A DNA stretch of 64,000 nucleotides from JBDIAG01 sp047974565 (GCA_047974565.1 JBKECN010000035.1:1-64000), one strand, 5' to 3'; shown: positions 49,901-59,040, counted from the first letter of the stretch. The notes: generated by a model not told the origin, from the letters alone. Program-made: numbers and translations.

Positions 49901-51150
49901 TGCTCGCCCTGCAGATGTACCGGTCTCCAGCGAAATACGCTGCGGGACGGGCACTCACCGCTGCCGGAACGGTGCTACGCACGTCCATGCCGGGCCTTCG
50001 GGTGGGCCCGATGGCGCCGCTGCGACTGGCTCAGATCGAAGAACCCACCATCTCCCGGCCCGGCTGGGCCCGGGTCAAGCCCCGACTGTCCGGCATCTGC
50101 GGCTCCGACCTCGGCATGCTCACCGGGTTGACCAGCCTGTACTTCTCACCCATGGTGTCGTTCCCCTTCGTGCCCGGTCACGAGATCGTCGGAGACCTGG
50201 TCGACGACTGCGAGGACCTCCCGGCAGGCACCCGCGTGGTGATGGACTCGGTGCTCAGTTGCGCGGCACGCGGCGTGGAGCCGTGCGCCAACTGCCAGGC
50301 CGGCACGACCAACCTGTGCGACCGGGTCACCGTCGGGCACGTGGCCCCGGCGCTACAGACTGGGCTGTGCGCCGACACCGGGGGCGGCTGGGGGCAGCAG
50401 ATGCTCGTGCATCGTTCCCAACTGCACGTCGTGCCGGACGGACTGGACGACGAGCGGGCGGTACTGGCCGAGCCATTGGCGTGTGCGGCCAGGCTGGCCG
50501 AGCGGGCCAAGGTTCCCGACGGAGCGACGGTACTGGTCAGCGGTGCCGGTGCGGTGGGCCTGTTCGCCGTGCTTGCCTTGCGGCAACTCACTCCGGCGGG
50601 ACGGATCATGGTGGTCGCCAAGCATTCTCGCCAGCGTGAGTTGGCCCGCGCCTTCGGCGCGACCGACGTGGTCCGCCCGGACGAGACGATGCGGGCGGTC
50701 CGGCGCGCCACCGGCGCACACCGGGTGAGTGGCATCGAGTTCCGGGCCGGCCCGGGGGCCACGTCGATGCAGATGGCCCGAACCCCCGACCTGCTGCTCG
50801 GCGGCGCCGATGTCTCGATCGACTGCGTGGGCTCGGCCGGTTCGCTGAACCTCGCCCTGAGTTGCACCAGAGCCGGTGGGCGGGTGGTGCTGTCTGGCAT
50901 GCCCGGCCCCGGGGTGGACCTGTCCGCCGCCTGGTTCCGCGAACTCGAGGTCAGCGGCAGTTACGCCTCGTCCGGGCACGCCTTCGACACGGCACTGCGG
51001 CTGGCCGCCGAGGCCCCCTTGGACGGACTGGTGAGTGGCCGATACCCGCTCGCCCAGTGGCGCGAGGCTCTCGATCACGCCCACAGCGTGGGCAGGCTCG
51101 GTGGGGTGAAGGTGTGCTTCGACACTCGGGGCCAGCGAGGGCGTCGATGA
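49897..51150 (+). CDS. Zinc-binding alcohol dehydrogenase (MDR)
   Basis: A 417-residue medium-chain dehydrogenase. GICGSDLGML is the catalytic zinc loop, PFVPGHEIVGDL the second zinc ligand segment, and CAARGVEPCANCQAGTTNLC resembles the structural zinc lobe. VSGAGAVGLFAVLAL at about 215-229 binds NAD(P). ATG at 49897 overlaps the previous stop (ATGA) with GGTGGAGG upstream. In context it would interconvert the fatty aldehyde and alcohol produced by its operon neighbour; a sugar-alcohol or diol substrate is also possible. Confidence 0.9.
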   Translation: MMLALQMYRSPAKYAAGRALTAAGTVLRTSMPGLRVGPMAPLRLAQIEEPTISRPGWARVKPRLSGICGSDLGMLTGLTSLYFSPMVSFPFVPGHEIVGDLVDDCEDLPAGTRVVMDSVLSCAARGVEPCANCQAGTTNLCDRVTVGHVAPALQTGLCADTGGGWGQQMLVHRSQLHVVPDGLDDERAVLAEPLACAARLAERAKVPDGATVLVSGAGAVGLFAVLALRQLTPAGRIMVVAKHSRQRELARAFGATDVVRPDETMRAVRRATGAHRVSGIEFRAGPGATSMQMARTPDLLLGGADVSIDCVGSAGSLNLALSCTRAGGRVVLSGMPGPGVDLSAAWFRELEVSGSYASSGHAFDTALRLAAEAPLDGLVSGRYPLAQWREALDHAHSVGRLGGVKVCFDTRGQRGRR

Positions 51151-51268
51151 TGCGGCAGGACACACCTGGCGCGCGTCCCAGCGGCCCGCAGCCCTTCGGA
51201 GACGATGCATCCGCTGGGAACCAGACAGACACAGTGACAACGCCACGAATCGTGGATGAGGAGGAGCG

Positions 51269-52852
51269 ATGAGCAGGCCTGGGTTCGTCCTGGACGTGGA
51301 CGACCGGACTCCTCCGCTGGTGGTGCACGAGGGTGAGGGCTTCCGGATGGAACGCTTCCCACTCGGCACCCGGGTGGTCTACCCACCCGAGTCACTACCC
51401 GGCATCCGGGATGTGCGGGGTGCGATCCGGCATGCCCTGGAACACCCCGAGGGTTCGGAGCCGTTGCGCGAGCTGCTTTTTGCCGGGATGAAACTCACCA
51501 TCGCCTTCGACGACATCTCCCTGACGCTGCCGCCGATGCGCAAGCCCGACCTGCGCCAGCTGATCATCGAGGAGGTCCTCACCCTCGCAGCCGAGGCGGG
51601 CGTGGACGACGTGCAGATCGTTGCGGCGAACGCCCTGCACCGGCGAATGACCGCCGAGGAACTGCGCGACATCGTCGGCGAGCGGGTCTTCCGGTCCTTC
51701 TACCCCACCGGCGACCTGTACAACCACGACGCGGAGGACCGGGACAACCTGCTGCATGTGGGGATGACCGAGCACGGCGAGGACGTGGAGATCAACAAGC
51801 GGGCGGCCACCTCGGACCTGCTCGTCTACGCGAACATCAACCTGGTGGCGATGGACGGCGGGCACAAGTCGGTGCCGATCGGTCTGGCGAGTTACAAGAG
51901 CCTCAAGCACCACCACAACAGCCACACGATGGTGCACTCGCGTTCATTCATGGATCACACCCGTTCGGCCATGCACCATTCGGCGTGGCGGATGGGTCGG
52001 GTGCTGCGCGAGCACCTGCGCATCTTCACCGTCGAGACCACCGTGAACAACTCGATCTTCGACGGCGGACTCAGCTTTCTGAACAAGCGCGAATGGGAAT
52101 GGAGTGTTCGCGACCAGGCGTCGATGCTGGCCACCCGGCGGGCGCTGGCGATCGCCCCTCCCGGGCTCAAGCACAACATCTTCAACTCGGTGCGCGCGCC
52201 GTACGGCCTGACCGGGGTGAACGCTGGAGAGACCGAGGCGGTTCATGCGAAGACCGTTGCAGCCGTTCACCGTCAACAGCTGGTCGAGGTGCAGGGCCAG
52301 TCTGATGTGCTCGTCCTGGGCGTGCCCTACGTGTGCCCCTACAACGTGAACTCGGTGATGAACCCGATCCTGGCCGCCTGCATGGGATTGGGGTATTACT
52401 TCAACTCGTACGTGGGTGCCCCGGTGGTGCGCAAGGGCGGGGCGGTGATCCTGTACCACCCGGTGCCCTGGGACTTCAATCAGTTGCACCACCCCTCCTA
52501 CGTCGATTTCTTCGAGGAGGTGCTCACCACCTCAACCGAGCCGAGCGTGGTGGAGGCGAAGTTCGAGCAGCAGTACGCCGAGGACCCGTGGTACATCCAC
52601 CAGTACCGCACGAGCCACGCCTACCACGGTGTGCACCCGTTCTACATGTGGTACTGGATCGCCCACGCCCTCGATCACGTGGACGACGTGATCTGGGTCG
52701 GGGCCGAGCGTAAGTCGGTGGAACGAATGGGCTTTCGAGCCGCCTCCACGCTGCGAGACGCCCTCGAGATGGCCTCGGCGACAGTGGGACGGCATCCGTC
52801 GATCACGTATCTGCGCAATCCCCCGCACCTGCTTGCGGACGTGAAGGTGTGA
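51269..52852 (+). CDS. LarA-like (DUF2088) protein
   Basis: A 527-residue protein related to the nickel-pincer lactate racemase LarA. The LarA landmarks are present: AFDDISLTLPPM (D81-D82), ANALHRRMTAEEL with His124, DGGHKSVPIG with Lys200 where LarA Lys184 holds the pincer cofactor, and a histidine cluster at 214-219 (HHHNSH). It is about 100 residues longer than LarA, with a Trp/Tyr-rich C-terminal half. GAGGAGG precedes the ATG. No larB, larC or larE cofactor genes are in this window. Homologues racemise or epimerise alpha-hydroxy acids; here the substrate may be a lipid-linked hydroxy acid. Confidence 0.83.
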   Translation: MSRPGFVLDVDDRTPPLVVHEGEGFRMERFPLGTRVVYPPESLPGIRDVRGAIRHALEHPEGSEPLRELLFAGMKLTIAFDDISLTLPPMRKPDLRQLIIEEVLTLAAEAGVDDVQIVAANALHRRMTAEELRDIVGERVFRSFYPTGDLYNHDAEDRDNLLHVGMTEHGEDVEINKRAATSDLLVYANINLVAMDGGHKSVPIGLASYKSLKHHHNSHTMVHSRSFMDHTRSAMHHSAWRMGRVLREHLRIFTVETTVNNSIFDGGLSFLNKREWEWSVRDQASMLATRRALAIAPPGLKHNIFNSVRAPYGLTGVNAGETEAVHAKTVAAVHRQQLVEVQGQSDVLVLGVPYVCPYNVNSVMNPILAACMGLGYYFNSYVGAPVVRKGGAVILYHPVPWDFNQLHHPSYVDFFEEVLTTSTEPSVVEAKFEQQYAEDPWYIHQYRTSHAYHGVHPFYMWYWIAHALDHVDDVIWVGAERKSVERMGFRAASTLRDALEMASATVGRHPSITYLRNPPHLLADVKV

Positions 52853-52859
52853 GCCGGCG

Positions 52860-53828
52860 ATGAGTTCGATGGCGAAGTGGCGTGCGGATGTGCGCCATGA
52901 ACTCACCAGCGGGTTTCGCTCCGACCTGGCGCAGACCGCGAAGGGGTGGCGCTGGGGTCGGCGTCCGATGGTGCCCCGCTCGGCCGAGCAGCACACCCCG
53001 GGCCGCGAGCAGACCCTCTTCCCCAGCGCGTGGTCGCGGACCCTGCCGGCCGCAATCGCCCGGGAGGCACTGCAGAAGGGCGCGTTGGAGCCAGCATTGC
53101 GGCACAGCGTCGATGTCCAGGTGCACGGTCGGGATGTGCTCACCCAGCTGAACCAGCCCGTGGTCCTGGTGGCGAACCACTCCTCGCACCTGGACACCCC
53201 GCTGATCCTGTGCACCCTGCCCGATCAGATGCGACGCCGCACCGCGGTGGCCGCTGCGGCCGACTATTTCTTCGACACCTGGTGGCGGGCCACCTCGAGT
53301 TGCCTGGTCTTCAACGTCTTTCCGATCGAGCGCCGTTCCGGAGCATTGTCGGCCAAGCCGGCCGACCTGCTCAAGGATGGCTGGAACATGCTGATCTTCC
53401 CCGAGGGCACCCGGTCGGTGGACGGCTGGGGAACCCCGTTCAAACTGGCTCCGGCGTTCATCGCCTTTCATGCCGGGGTGCCGGTGCTGCCGATCTCGAT
53501 CCGCGGGTCGTTCGCTGCCATGCCGCGCGGACGCAACTGGCCGGTGCCTGGCAAGCGTCCGGTGTCGGTGCGCTACGGAGATCCCCTCACTCCGAACGAG
53601 GGCGAATCGGTACGCGAGTTCGGCCCACGGGTCGAGGCAGCCGTGGCCCAACTCGCGGACGAGGACCGCACCACCTGGTGGAGTGCCACACAACGAGCGG
53701 CATCCGGAGCCACCCCGACGCTGGCCGGCCCGCCAGCGTCGTCCTGGCGCCGCCGCTGGGCCGTGACAGAGATACCCGAGGTTCCCGGTGCCGGCCGCCG
53801 GAAGAAGGTCTGGAGCGACACCTTCTAA
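52860..53828 (+). CDS. PlsC-type acyltransferase
   Basis: A 322-residue lysophospholipid acyltransferase-like enzyme. The HX4D motif is NHSSHLD (His107 to Asp112), and the later FPEGTRS motif is at about residues 180-186, then VPVLPISIRG. It has a Trp/Arg-rich N-terminal 60 residues and a basic C-terminal tail. It starts 7 nt after the LarA-like stop, so the last step of this operon is probably acylation of glycerol-phosphate, an alcohol or another polar head. Confidence 0.88.
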   Translation: MSSMAKWRADVRHELTSGFRSDLAQTAKGWRWGRRPMVPRSAEQHTPGREQTLFPSAWSRTLPAAIAREALQKGALEPALRHSVDVQVHGRDVLTQLNQPVVLVANHSSHLDTPLILCTLPDQMRRRTAVAAAADYFFDTWWRATSSCLVFNVFPIERRSGALSAKPADLLKDGWNMLIFPEGTRSVDGWGTPFKLAPAFIAFHAGVPVLPISIRGSFAAMPRGRNWPVPGKRPVSVRYGDPLTPNEGESVREFGPRVEAAVAQLADEDRTTWWSATQRAASGATPTLAGPPASSWRRRWAVTEIPEVPGAGRRKKVWSDTF

Positions 53829-54204
53829 CCAAGGCTCCTGGCTGAGGCATTGCGCGCCAAGCGACTCGTGCACGAGCAGTTCATCTCGCTCGACATGATC
53901 GCCGCACAATTTTCGAAATGTCCTGAATTATCCCCGTATGACGGGGCACATATCGCTTTGCGCTGCAGTGGCCCTACCGTGCATAACAAGAAATCGCGTG
54001 TCGCACTCCTCGCCCGCTTGCAGCGGCCACTTCGGTCTTCATGGTCTCGCTAGTCATATCGGGGATATCGAGGCTATTTCAGATGAGTGAACCATTAATG
54101 CCCTGGCCCCGTGCGGGCGAGTTGGCCGCTTTTGATTTCGCTCATGCCACTGGCGTGTGCGATGGTCTGAGTAGTCGTTTCTTTGGCGTTTCGACGCCGC
54201 AATC
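53829..54204. other. AT-richer intergenic region before the toxin locus
   Basis: About 375 nt without a credible gene and with visibly lower GC than its flanks, as expected at the edge of acquired DNA. CCCCGT-ATG-ACGGGG (53932-53946) is a small hairpin that could end the lipid operon. A 67-codon ORF at 53850-54053 has no ribosome binding site or recognisable pattern. The toxin promoter should lie near 54060-54190. Confidence 0.45.
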
Positions 54205-54921
54205 ATGGGGGGCCATGTGATCCGGTGGCGTAACGCCGTTGCTGCAGTGTGTGTTTCATCAATGCTCGTCGGGCTCGCCCAGCAAGCAGCGGTGGCGCAG
54301 TCGTCGGTCTTCGACGAAACCCTGGACGAGGTCGTGGCCGAGTCTGCGGTCGACTTGCGCCAGCAGGCGATCGACGTGGTCGACGGCATGCGGTACCCGG
54401 ACCTGGACGTGACACCGCCTGGAAAGGACTTCCGCAAGCAGGAGATTCTGCTTGCCTTGACGTCTTCGCAGGATTCGTTGTCAGTGCCTGGGGCATTGTT
54501 GGACGACGCGACTGCGCTGGACTTCGACGTAGACGCAGCACATCGTTTGGAACAGTTGAGTGCGGATCCGAAGGTCTCTACCGAAGCGGCGGGGGTTGCG
54601 GATGAGGCGTTGTCGCTTCTGGTGCGGGCGAATCGGCAAAGCGTTCTGGATGTCGTGCAGATGCGGGGGATCTTCCCCGAGCCGTACCCCGCGTCGGTAG
54701 CGCGGGAGGTACGTCGAGCCAATGACGCGATGGCGCGTGGAGATGCCCAACGGGACAAGGGGCATGAGTCGGCGGCGATCCATCAGTATGTGATGGCGTT
54801 CGAGATCGGTCAGGGCATGCTGGCTGATCTGTACGAGCAATTCGACCCGGACGGGGACCTGATCCCGACCGCGCGTGAGGAACTGGCGGGGCTCAATCCC
54901 GATGCCGCCGACAGCGATTGA
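54205..54921 (+). CDS. N-terminal piece of a secreted VWA/TSP3 toxin (interrupted)
   Basis: A 238-codon ORF with a Sec signal peptide: basic start, hydrophobic core AVCVSSMLVGLAQQAAVA and cleavage near AQSS. The mature part is an alpha-helical domain of unknown kind, ending in FDPDGDLIPTAREELAGLNPDAADSD, which is the first TSP3 calcium repeat. The stop TGA at 54919 falls inside the next repeat: DSD-stop-DGLTDWFE would be DSDGDGLTDWFE with GGA in place of TGA. I therefore read it as the front of a larger protein truncated by one nonsense change. Confidence 0.75.
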   Translation: MGGHVIRWRNAVAAVCVSSMLVGLAQQAAVAQSSVFDETLDEVVAESAVDLRQQAIDVVDGMRYPDLDVTPPGKDFRKQEILLALTSSQDSLSVPGALLDDATALDFDVDAAHRLEQLSADPKVSTEAAGVADEALSLLVRANRQSVLDVVQMRGIFPEPYPASVAREVRRANDAMARGDAQRDKGHESAAIHQYVMAFEIGQGMLADLYEQFDPDGDLIPTAREELAGLNPDAADSD

Positions 54922-55319
54922 GATGGTTTGACAGACTGGTTTGAGCTGACGGTAGGTACCAGCCCGGTGTTTGCGGACACGGTGCCAGGCACCCGCGACG
55001 GCGACCGCGATGACGACGGTGACGGGTTGTCCAATGCCCGCGAGCAGGAGCATGGCACCCACCCGTTGCGCGCAGACTCCGACGGGGACGGTGTCAGCGA
55101 CGCCGAGGAGGTCTCTGCAGGCACGGATCCCCTGCGGGCCGATTCGGATCGCGACTATCTCGGCGACGGCAGTGAGCGGCGGTTGGGTACGGACCCACTC
55201 AACCCGGACACCAACAGCAACGGGGTGCTCGACGGATTCGAGACCTACACGACCAGCACCGCGACGCAGGACGGACGTACTCGCGTCGATCTGACTGGCT
55301 GGGTGACGTCGCGGCCGGC
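54922..55319 (+). pseudogene. Middle TSP3-repeat segment of the toxin
   Basis: In the same frame as the upstream piece, about 130 codons encode further calcium-binding TSP3 repeats (DRDDDGDGLSNAREQEHG, DSDGDGVSDAEEV, DTNSNGVLDGFE). The frame then ends in LTGWVTSRPA and a stop at 55321. Restoring one lost base near 55293 (GGCTGGGT back to GGCCTGGGT) joins LTGLGDVAAG to the VTFEDVADDT of the next ORF. It has no start of its own. Confidence 0.75.
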
Positions 55320-57743
55320 GTGACGTTCGAGGACGTCGCCGACGACACCCGGTTCCAGAACGTCCCCGGTTTGCTCGGACCGGCGGTGGACATCACCGTT
55401 CCCGGCCAGTTCCAAGACGCGGTCATCTCGATGCAGTACGACCCGGCGTCGGTTCCCGGAGGGGACATCGCGGGTCTGCGGATCGCGTACTTCGACGAGG
55501 TCGCACAGACGTTTCTCCCACTGAGTGATGTCGCCGTCGATGCCGAGTCCGGCCGGATCAGCTCCCACACAACACATTTCAGCACGTACGTGCTCTTCTA
55601 CATCCCCGCCTGGAACGCTGTGTGGACGGACCAGGATGGTGGCCCTCGCGGCGGGGACGGCCAGGACAAGAACCTCGACGTGATGCTCGTCATCGATTCG
55701 TCCGGGTCGATGACGAGCAACGATCCCGCTCGACTGCGGATTGCCGCAGGCACCGAGTTCATCGACGCCCTCATTGACGGTGACCAGGTCGGCGTCGTCG
55801 ACTTCAACACTAACGCGTTCATGCGCCAAGGGCTGACGACGCAGACGGCAGACGCCAAGACCGCGTTGTCGGGCATCGGCGCCGGTGGGGGCACCAACAT
55901 CGGTGCCGGCGTCCGGAAGGCCCTCGACGAGTTGGACCGGAACGCCGCTGATGATCACCTCAGGGCGATCATCATGCTCACCGACGGGGTGGGCACCTAC
56001 GACGACGCGCTGACCGAGCGCGCCACGTCGAGCAACGTCGTGATCTACACGATCGGGCTCGGCACCGGCGTCAACCCCACCCTGCTGCAGTCGATCGCCA
56101 CCCGCACCGGCGGTCAGTACTTCGCGGTCAATTCCGCCGACGGCCTGCCCCAGGTGTTCCGGCGTATCGCCGACGGTGGAACGGACCTCACCGACTCCGA
56201 CGGCGACGGCCTGCCCGATGCCCAGGAACGTGCCGGCATCCGGATCTGTACCGGCGAGTTGCTCAAGACCGACCCGACCACGGTGGACACCGACGGCGAC
56301 GGGATCAGTGACCTCGACGAACTCGGCGACAAGCACTCTCGCCCCGCCGGAACGTGCTACGGGCCGGTAAGTAACCCCAACTCCGACGACACCGATGGGG
56401 ATGGCCTGACGGATGTCGAGGAGACCGAGCTGGGCACCAAGCCCACTCGCTACGACACCGACCGCGACGGCCTCAGCGACGGCGAAGAGGTCGATTCCCT
56501 CGGCTCCGACCCCACCGACGCTGACCCCGACTTCGACGGCTACAACGACCTGCAGGAGAAGACCAAGGACAGCGACCCGTTCAGCCGCACCCTGACCGGG
56601 GGCGACCACGCCTCGGCAGTCTTGCTCGGGTTCGTCATGGGCGACGGCGGAACGCTGTTGAAGGACGCGGGCCTGCTCGACGCCGAGTTCGTGGACTCCC
56701 TGTCGTACCTGTGCGGGTGGATGCTCAGCGGGTTCTTCGTCCTCGGCGATGTCCGCGACCTGGCCACATCGCTGATCGACCTGCGCTTGGGCGACGCGCT
56801 GCTATCCACAGTCGCCCTGATCCCCCTTGCCGGGGACACCGCCCGGGTCGTCCGGACGGTCCAGAAGTACGTGACGCAAGCCCCCACGATGCGCCGATCG
56901 CTGGGGCGCTGGATCATCAAGCAGTTCCCAGCCGGTGGCACCGCACGTGCCACTGCCCCTGCAGCCGGAGTCAGAGCGGCTGCCAGCCCTGCCGCATCTC
57001 TGCGCAACAGGCTGCTCCAGGTGCTCGGCGCCGGATCCCAGACCCTGGCCCTGCCCCAGAGCACTCTGGAAGGACTCGCCAGGAGTCGGAACGATCTCAG
57101 GCTCATCGAGCGGGCCCTGCAAGCCGGCGTGCAACTGCGACGGACCACACCCTCCGCCGCCGATGAAGCGCTGATCCGGGCGGCCGTCGCCCAGCACTGG
57201 GGAACCAACCTCAGCCGGGCACGACGGGCCGAGGCGATAGCTGTCGAGTCCGCCGTGAACCACCTGTCCCGCCAGGGCTACACCCCGCTGTACGTCGGCC
57301 GCCCCGGCCACGTGCCCGGCACCACCACCCACGTCAGCCAAGGCCCCGACATCATCGCCCGCGGCCCCAACGCCGAGACCGTCATCATCGAAGCCAAGGG
57401 ATCCCACACGAACCCCTTCCGACTCAGCCGATCCCGCCTACGCTCCACGGTGGGGGGAAACGCCATGTCTCAACCAGAGGCCCTTTGGGTGAGAACCAAC
57501 GCCGGTACGAGGTACCTGAACGCGCTCAACACTTCCAGTGATCCACTCATTCAGGAAGCCGTTCAGCGAGTTGACGCGATCAGCTATGGTGCGAACTACC
57601 ACGCGATCACGATCGGGGCGGGGAATGGCGCCACCCACGGACGCGTCGACCAGTACATCGGAGAGGTCATGCCCACCGCCGCCGGACGGGCCCCCACCGG
57701 GGTCTCATCCATGCAAATCATCACGATCGACATCGCGCCATGA
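55320..57743 (+). CDS. VWA/TSP3 protein with C-terminal PD-(D/E)XK-like nuclease toxin
   Basis: An 807-codon ORF with GTG start. A beta-sandwich domain (about 20-100) precedes a VWA domain (118-285) with MIDAS DSSGS (Asp126, Ser128, Ser130) and LTDGVGTYDD. Five or so TSP3 repeats follow (about 293-420, DSDGDGLPDAQE and kin), then a hydrophobic pretoxin-like region (about 435-530). The C-terminal 170 residues are the toxin: GPDIIARGPNAETVIIEAKGS gives Asp677, Glu691 and Lys693, a PD-(D/E)XK nuclease pattern. It lacks its own signal peptide because of the upstream lesions, so export as encoded is doubtful. Its stop overlaps a candidate immunity gene. Confidence 0.82.
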   Translation: MTFEDVADDTRFQNVPGLLGPAVDITVPGQFQDAVISMQYDPASVPGGDIAGLRIAYFDEVAQTFLPLSDVAVDAESGRISSHTTHFSTYVLFYIPAWNAVWTDQDGGPRGGDGQDKNLDVMLVIDSSGSMTSNDPARLRIAAGTEFIDALIDGDQVGVVDFNTNAFMRQGLTTQTADAKTALSGIGAGGGTNIGAGVRKALDELDRNAADDHLRAIIMLTDGVGTYDDALTERATSSNVVIYTIGLGTGVNPTLLQSIATRTGGQYFAVNSADGLPQVFRRIADGGTDLTDSDGDGLPDAQERAGIRICTGELLKTDPTTVDTDGDGISDLDELGDKHSRPAGTCYGPVSNPNSDDTDGDGLTDVEETELGTKPTRYDTDRDGLSDGEEVDSLGSDPTDADPDFDGYNDLQEKTKDSDPFSRTLTGGDHASAVLLGFVMGDGGTLLKDAGLLDAEFVDSLSYLCGWMLSGFFVLGDVRDLATSLIDLRLGDALLSTVALIPLAGDTARVVRTVQKYVTQAPTMRRSLGRWIIKQFPAGGTARATAPAAGVRAAASPAASLRNRLLQVLGAGSQTLALPQSTLEGLARSRNDLRLIERALQAGVQLRRTTPSAADEALIRAAVAQHWGTNLSRARRAEAIAVESAVNHLSRQGYTPLYVGRPGHVPGTTTHVSQGPDIIARGPNAETVIIEAKGSHTNPFRLSRSRLRSTVGGNAMSQPEALWVRTNAGTRYLNALNTSSDPLIQEAVQRVDAISYGANYHAITIGAGNGATHGRVDQYIGEVMPTAAGRAPTGVSSMQIITIDIAP

Positions 57744-58381
57744 GACACACTAGGAGCATGCTGATTCTGGACGTGCCCACGCGTGCGATCACTCGGGAGC
57801 GGCAGATCTACGCCGCCTATAAGATTCCCCGCGAGAGCCCGATGCACCGGGTCCAGGAGGGGCTGCTCGACCTGTACGAGGGGGACATCAACGCGGTCGC
57901 GGTGATCCGCGAGAACACCATCACCCACACCACCGCACTCGGCGACTTCTACGACATCGGGCTCCTGCTGCCCCTGGGTCTGCTGCTGCGCCTGACCGAC
58001 GAACCCGAACGCGCACACATACTGCTGGAGCGGATGCGCGCCACCGCCCACGACCAGATGTACGACTGGGACTCCACGGCGGTGTCCTACCTGCTGTTCG
58101 CCCAAATGCTGCTCGGCCACGACGAAGACGCCGTGTACACCTTCGAGCATATGAAGGCCAGAAGGCTGCCCCTCATGCAGGCCGTCGGTGGCCTGTCCGT
58201 AGCCCGCCTGGCCGGTGACGGCGCCGCCGCCGTGCAGGCAGCCCAGGGTGTGGCTGCGGTGGCGAAGAAGGAACGCTGCATGTACAGCGACTTCACCGGC
58301 TGGTGGCTCCTAGCCGAAGAATGCCTACGCCAAGCCGCCGCACTATCAGGAACGATCCCCACCGGACTCAAGGAGATCTGA
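57740..58381 (+). CDS. Candidate immunity protein 1
   Basis: A 213-residue, mainly alpha-helical cytoplasmic protein of unknown family. Its ATG overlaps the toxin stop by 4 nt (ATGA), the standard position of an immunity gene. Helical hairpins around LLLPLGLLLRLTDEPERAHILLERM and LLFAQMLLGHDEDAVYTFEHM look like TPR-type repeats. An ATG at 57758 is an alternative start. No signal peptide, as expected for protection against self-intoxication inside the cell. Confidence 0.65.
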   Translation: MRHTRSMLILDVPTRAITRERQIYAAYKIPRESPMHRVQEGLLDLYEGDINAVAVIRENTITHTTALGDFYDIGLLLPLGLLLRLTDEPERAHILLERMRATAHDQMYDWDSTAVSYLLFAQMLLGHDEDAVYTFEHMKARRLPLMQAVGGLSVARLAGDGAAAVQAAQGVAAVAKKERCMYSDFTGWWLLAEECLRQAAALSGTIPTGLKEI

Positions 58382-58383
58382 AT

Positions 58384-58953
58384 ATGAGCTACGCATGGCG
58401 CCTGTACCTGGTCGACCCCGACGCGGTGCTTGCCGAACTACGCAGTCCCACACTGAACTGGGACGACGTGGGCGACCTCGAACTCGCCGAGGAGATCGCA
58501 GACGAGGACGACTGGCCCGACCTGCAGGCGGACGTAGCAGGCCAACTCCGCGATGCGGGCGACGAGGTGGAACTCGACGGCGACGGCGGCGACTACCTGT
58601 GGCTCGTGGTGAACGCCCTGGCGGGTGACCCGGTGGTCGAGGCCGAATACAGTTCAGGTGCCGGCGACTGGTTCCGGGATCAGGTTCTCGGCGCACTCAC
58701 TCCGGCAATCGGTGCAGACTCCGTCACCCACCTGGTCGAACGTGCCCTCGGCCCGATCCGACCAGTCCCGTTCCCCGTCCACGGCTGGCTGAACACCGAT
58801 GAAGTGCAAACCGCCGTCGCAGGCCTGAACGCCACAGGGCCAATCATTGTCGACGACGACAATGAAGACACCGAATCCCCCGCCGAGGACGTTGAGCAGA
58901 TCGTGCACGCCCTGCGACAAGCCACTTCGGGAGTCTTCACCATCACGGCCTGA
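58384..58953 (+). CDS. Candidate immunity protein 2 (acidic)
   Basis: A 189-residue, strongly acidic protein (many Asp and Glu, DDDNEDTESPAEDVEQ near the end). It starts MSYAWRLYLVDPDAVLAEL, a beginning I associate with small actinobacterial proteins near toxin or SMI1-type genes, but I cannot place the family with certainty. AAGGAG precedes the ATG. It lies 2 nt after gene 57740 and is surely co-transcribed. High negative charge suits binding to a basic nuclease active site. Confidence 0.65.
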   Translation: MSYAWRLYLVDPDAVLAELRSPTLNWDDVGDLELAEEIADEDDWPDLQADVAGQLRDAGDEVELDGDGGDYLWLVVNALAGDPVVEAEYSSGAGDWFRDQVLGALTPAIGADSVTHLVERALGPIRPVPFPVHGWLNTDEVQTAVAGLNATGPIIVDDDNEDTESPAEDVEQIVHALRQATSGVFTITA

Positions 58954-59040
58954 CCACCACCCGCGGGCGAGCCTGCCGCTCGCAGCGTCAACCTCAGCCA
59001 ACTCAATGCAACCAGCCCCGCGTCGCACTTCCCTCCAGTT

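Noticed and set aside
53850..54053. 67-codon ORF before the toxin
   Set aside because: No ribosome binding site, no recognisable pattern; the region looks like promoter and terminator sequence.
54919..54921. TGA as a selenocysteine codon
   Set aside because: The TSP3 consensus demands Gly there, no stem-loop follows the codon, and TSP3 repeats are not selenoproteins. A GGA to TGA change is simpler.
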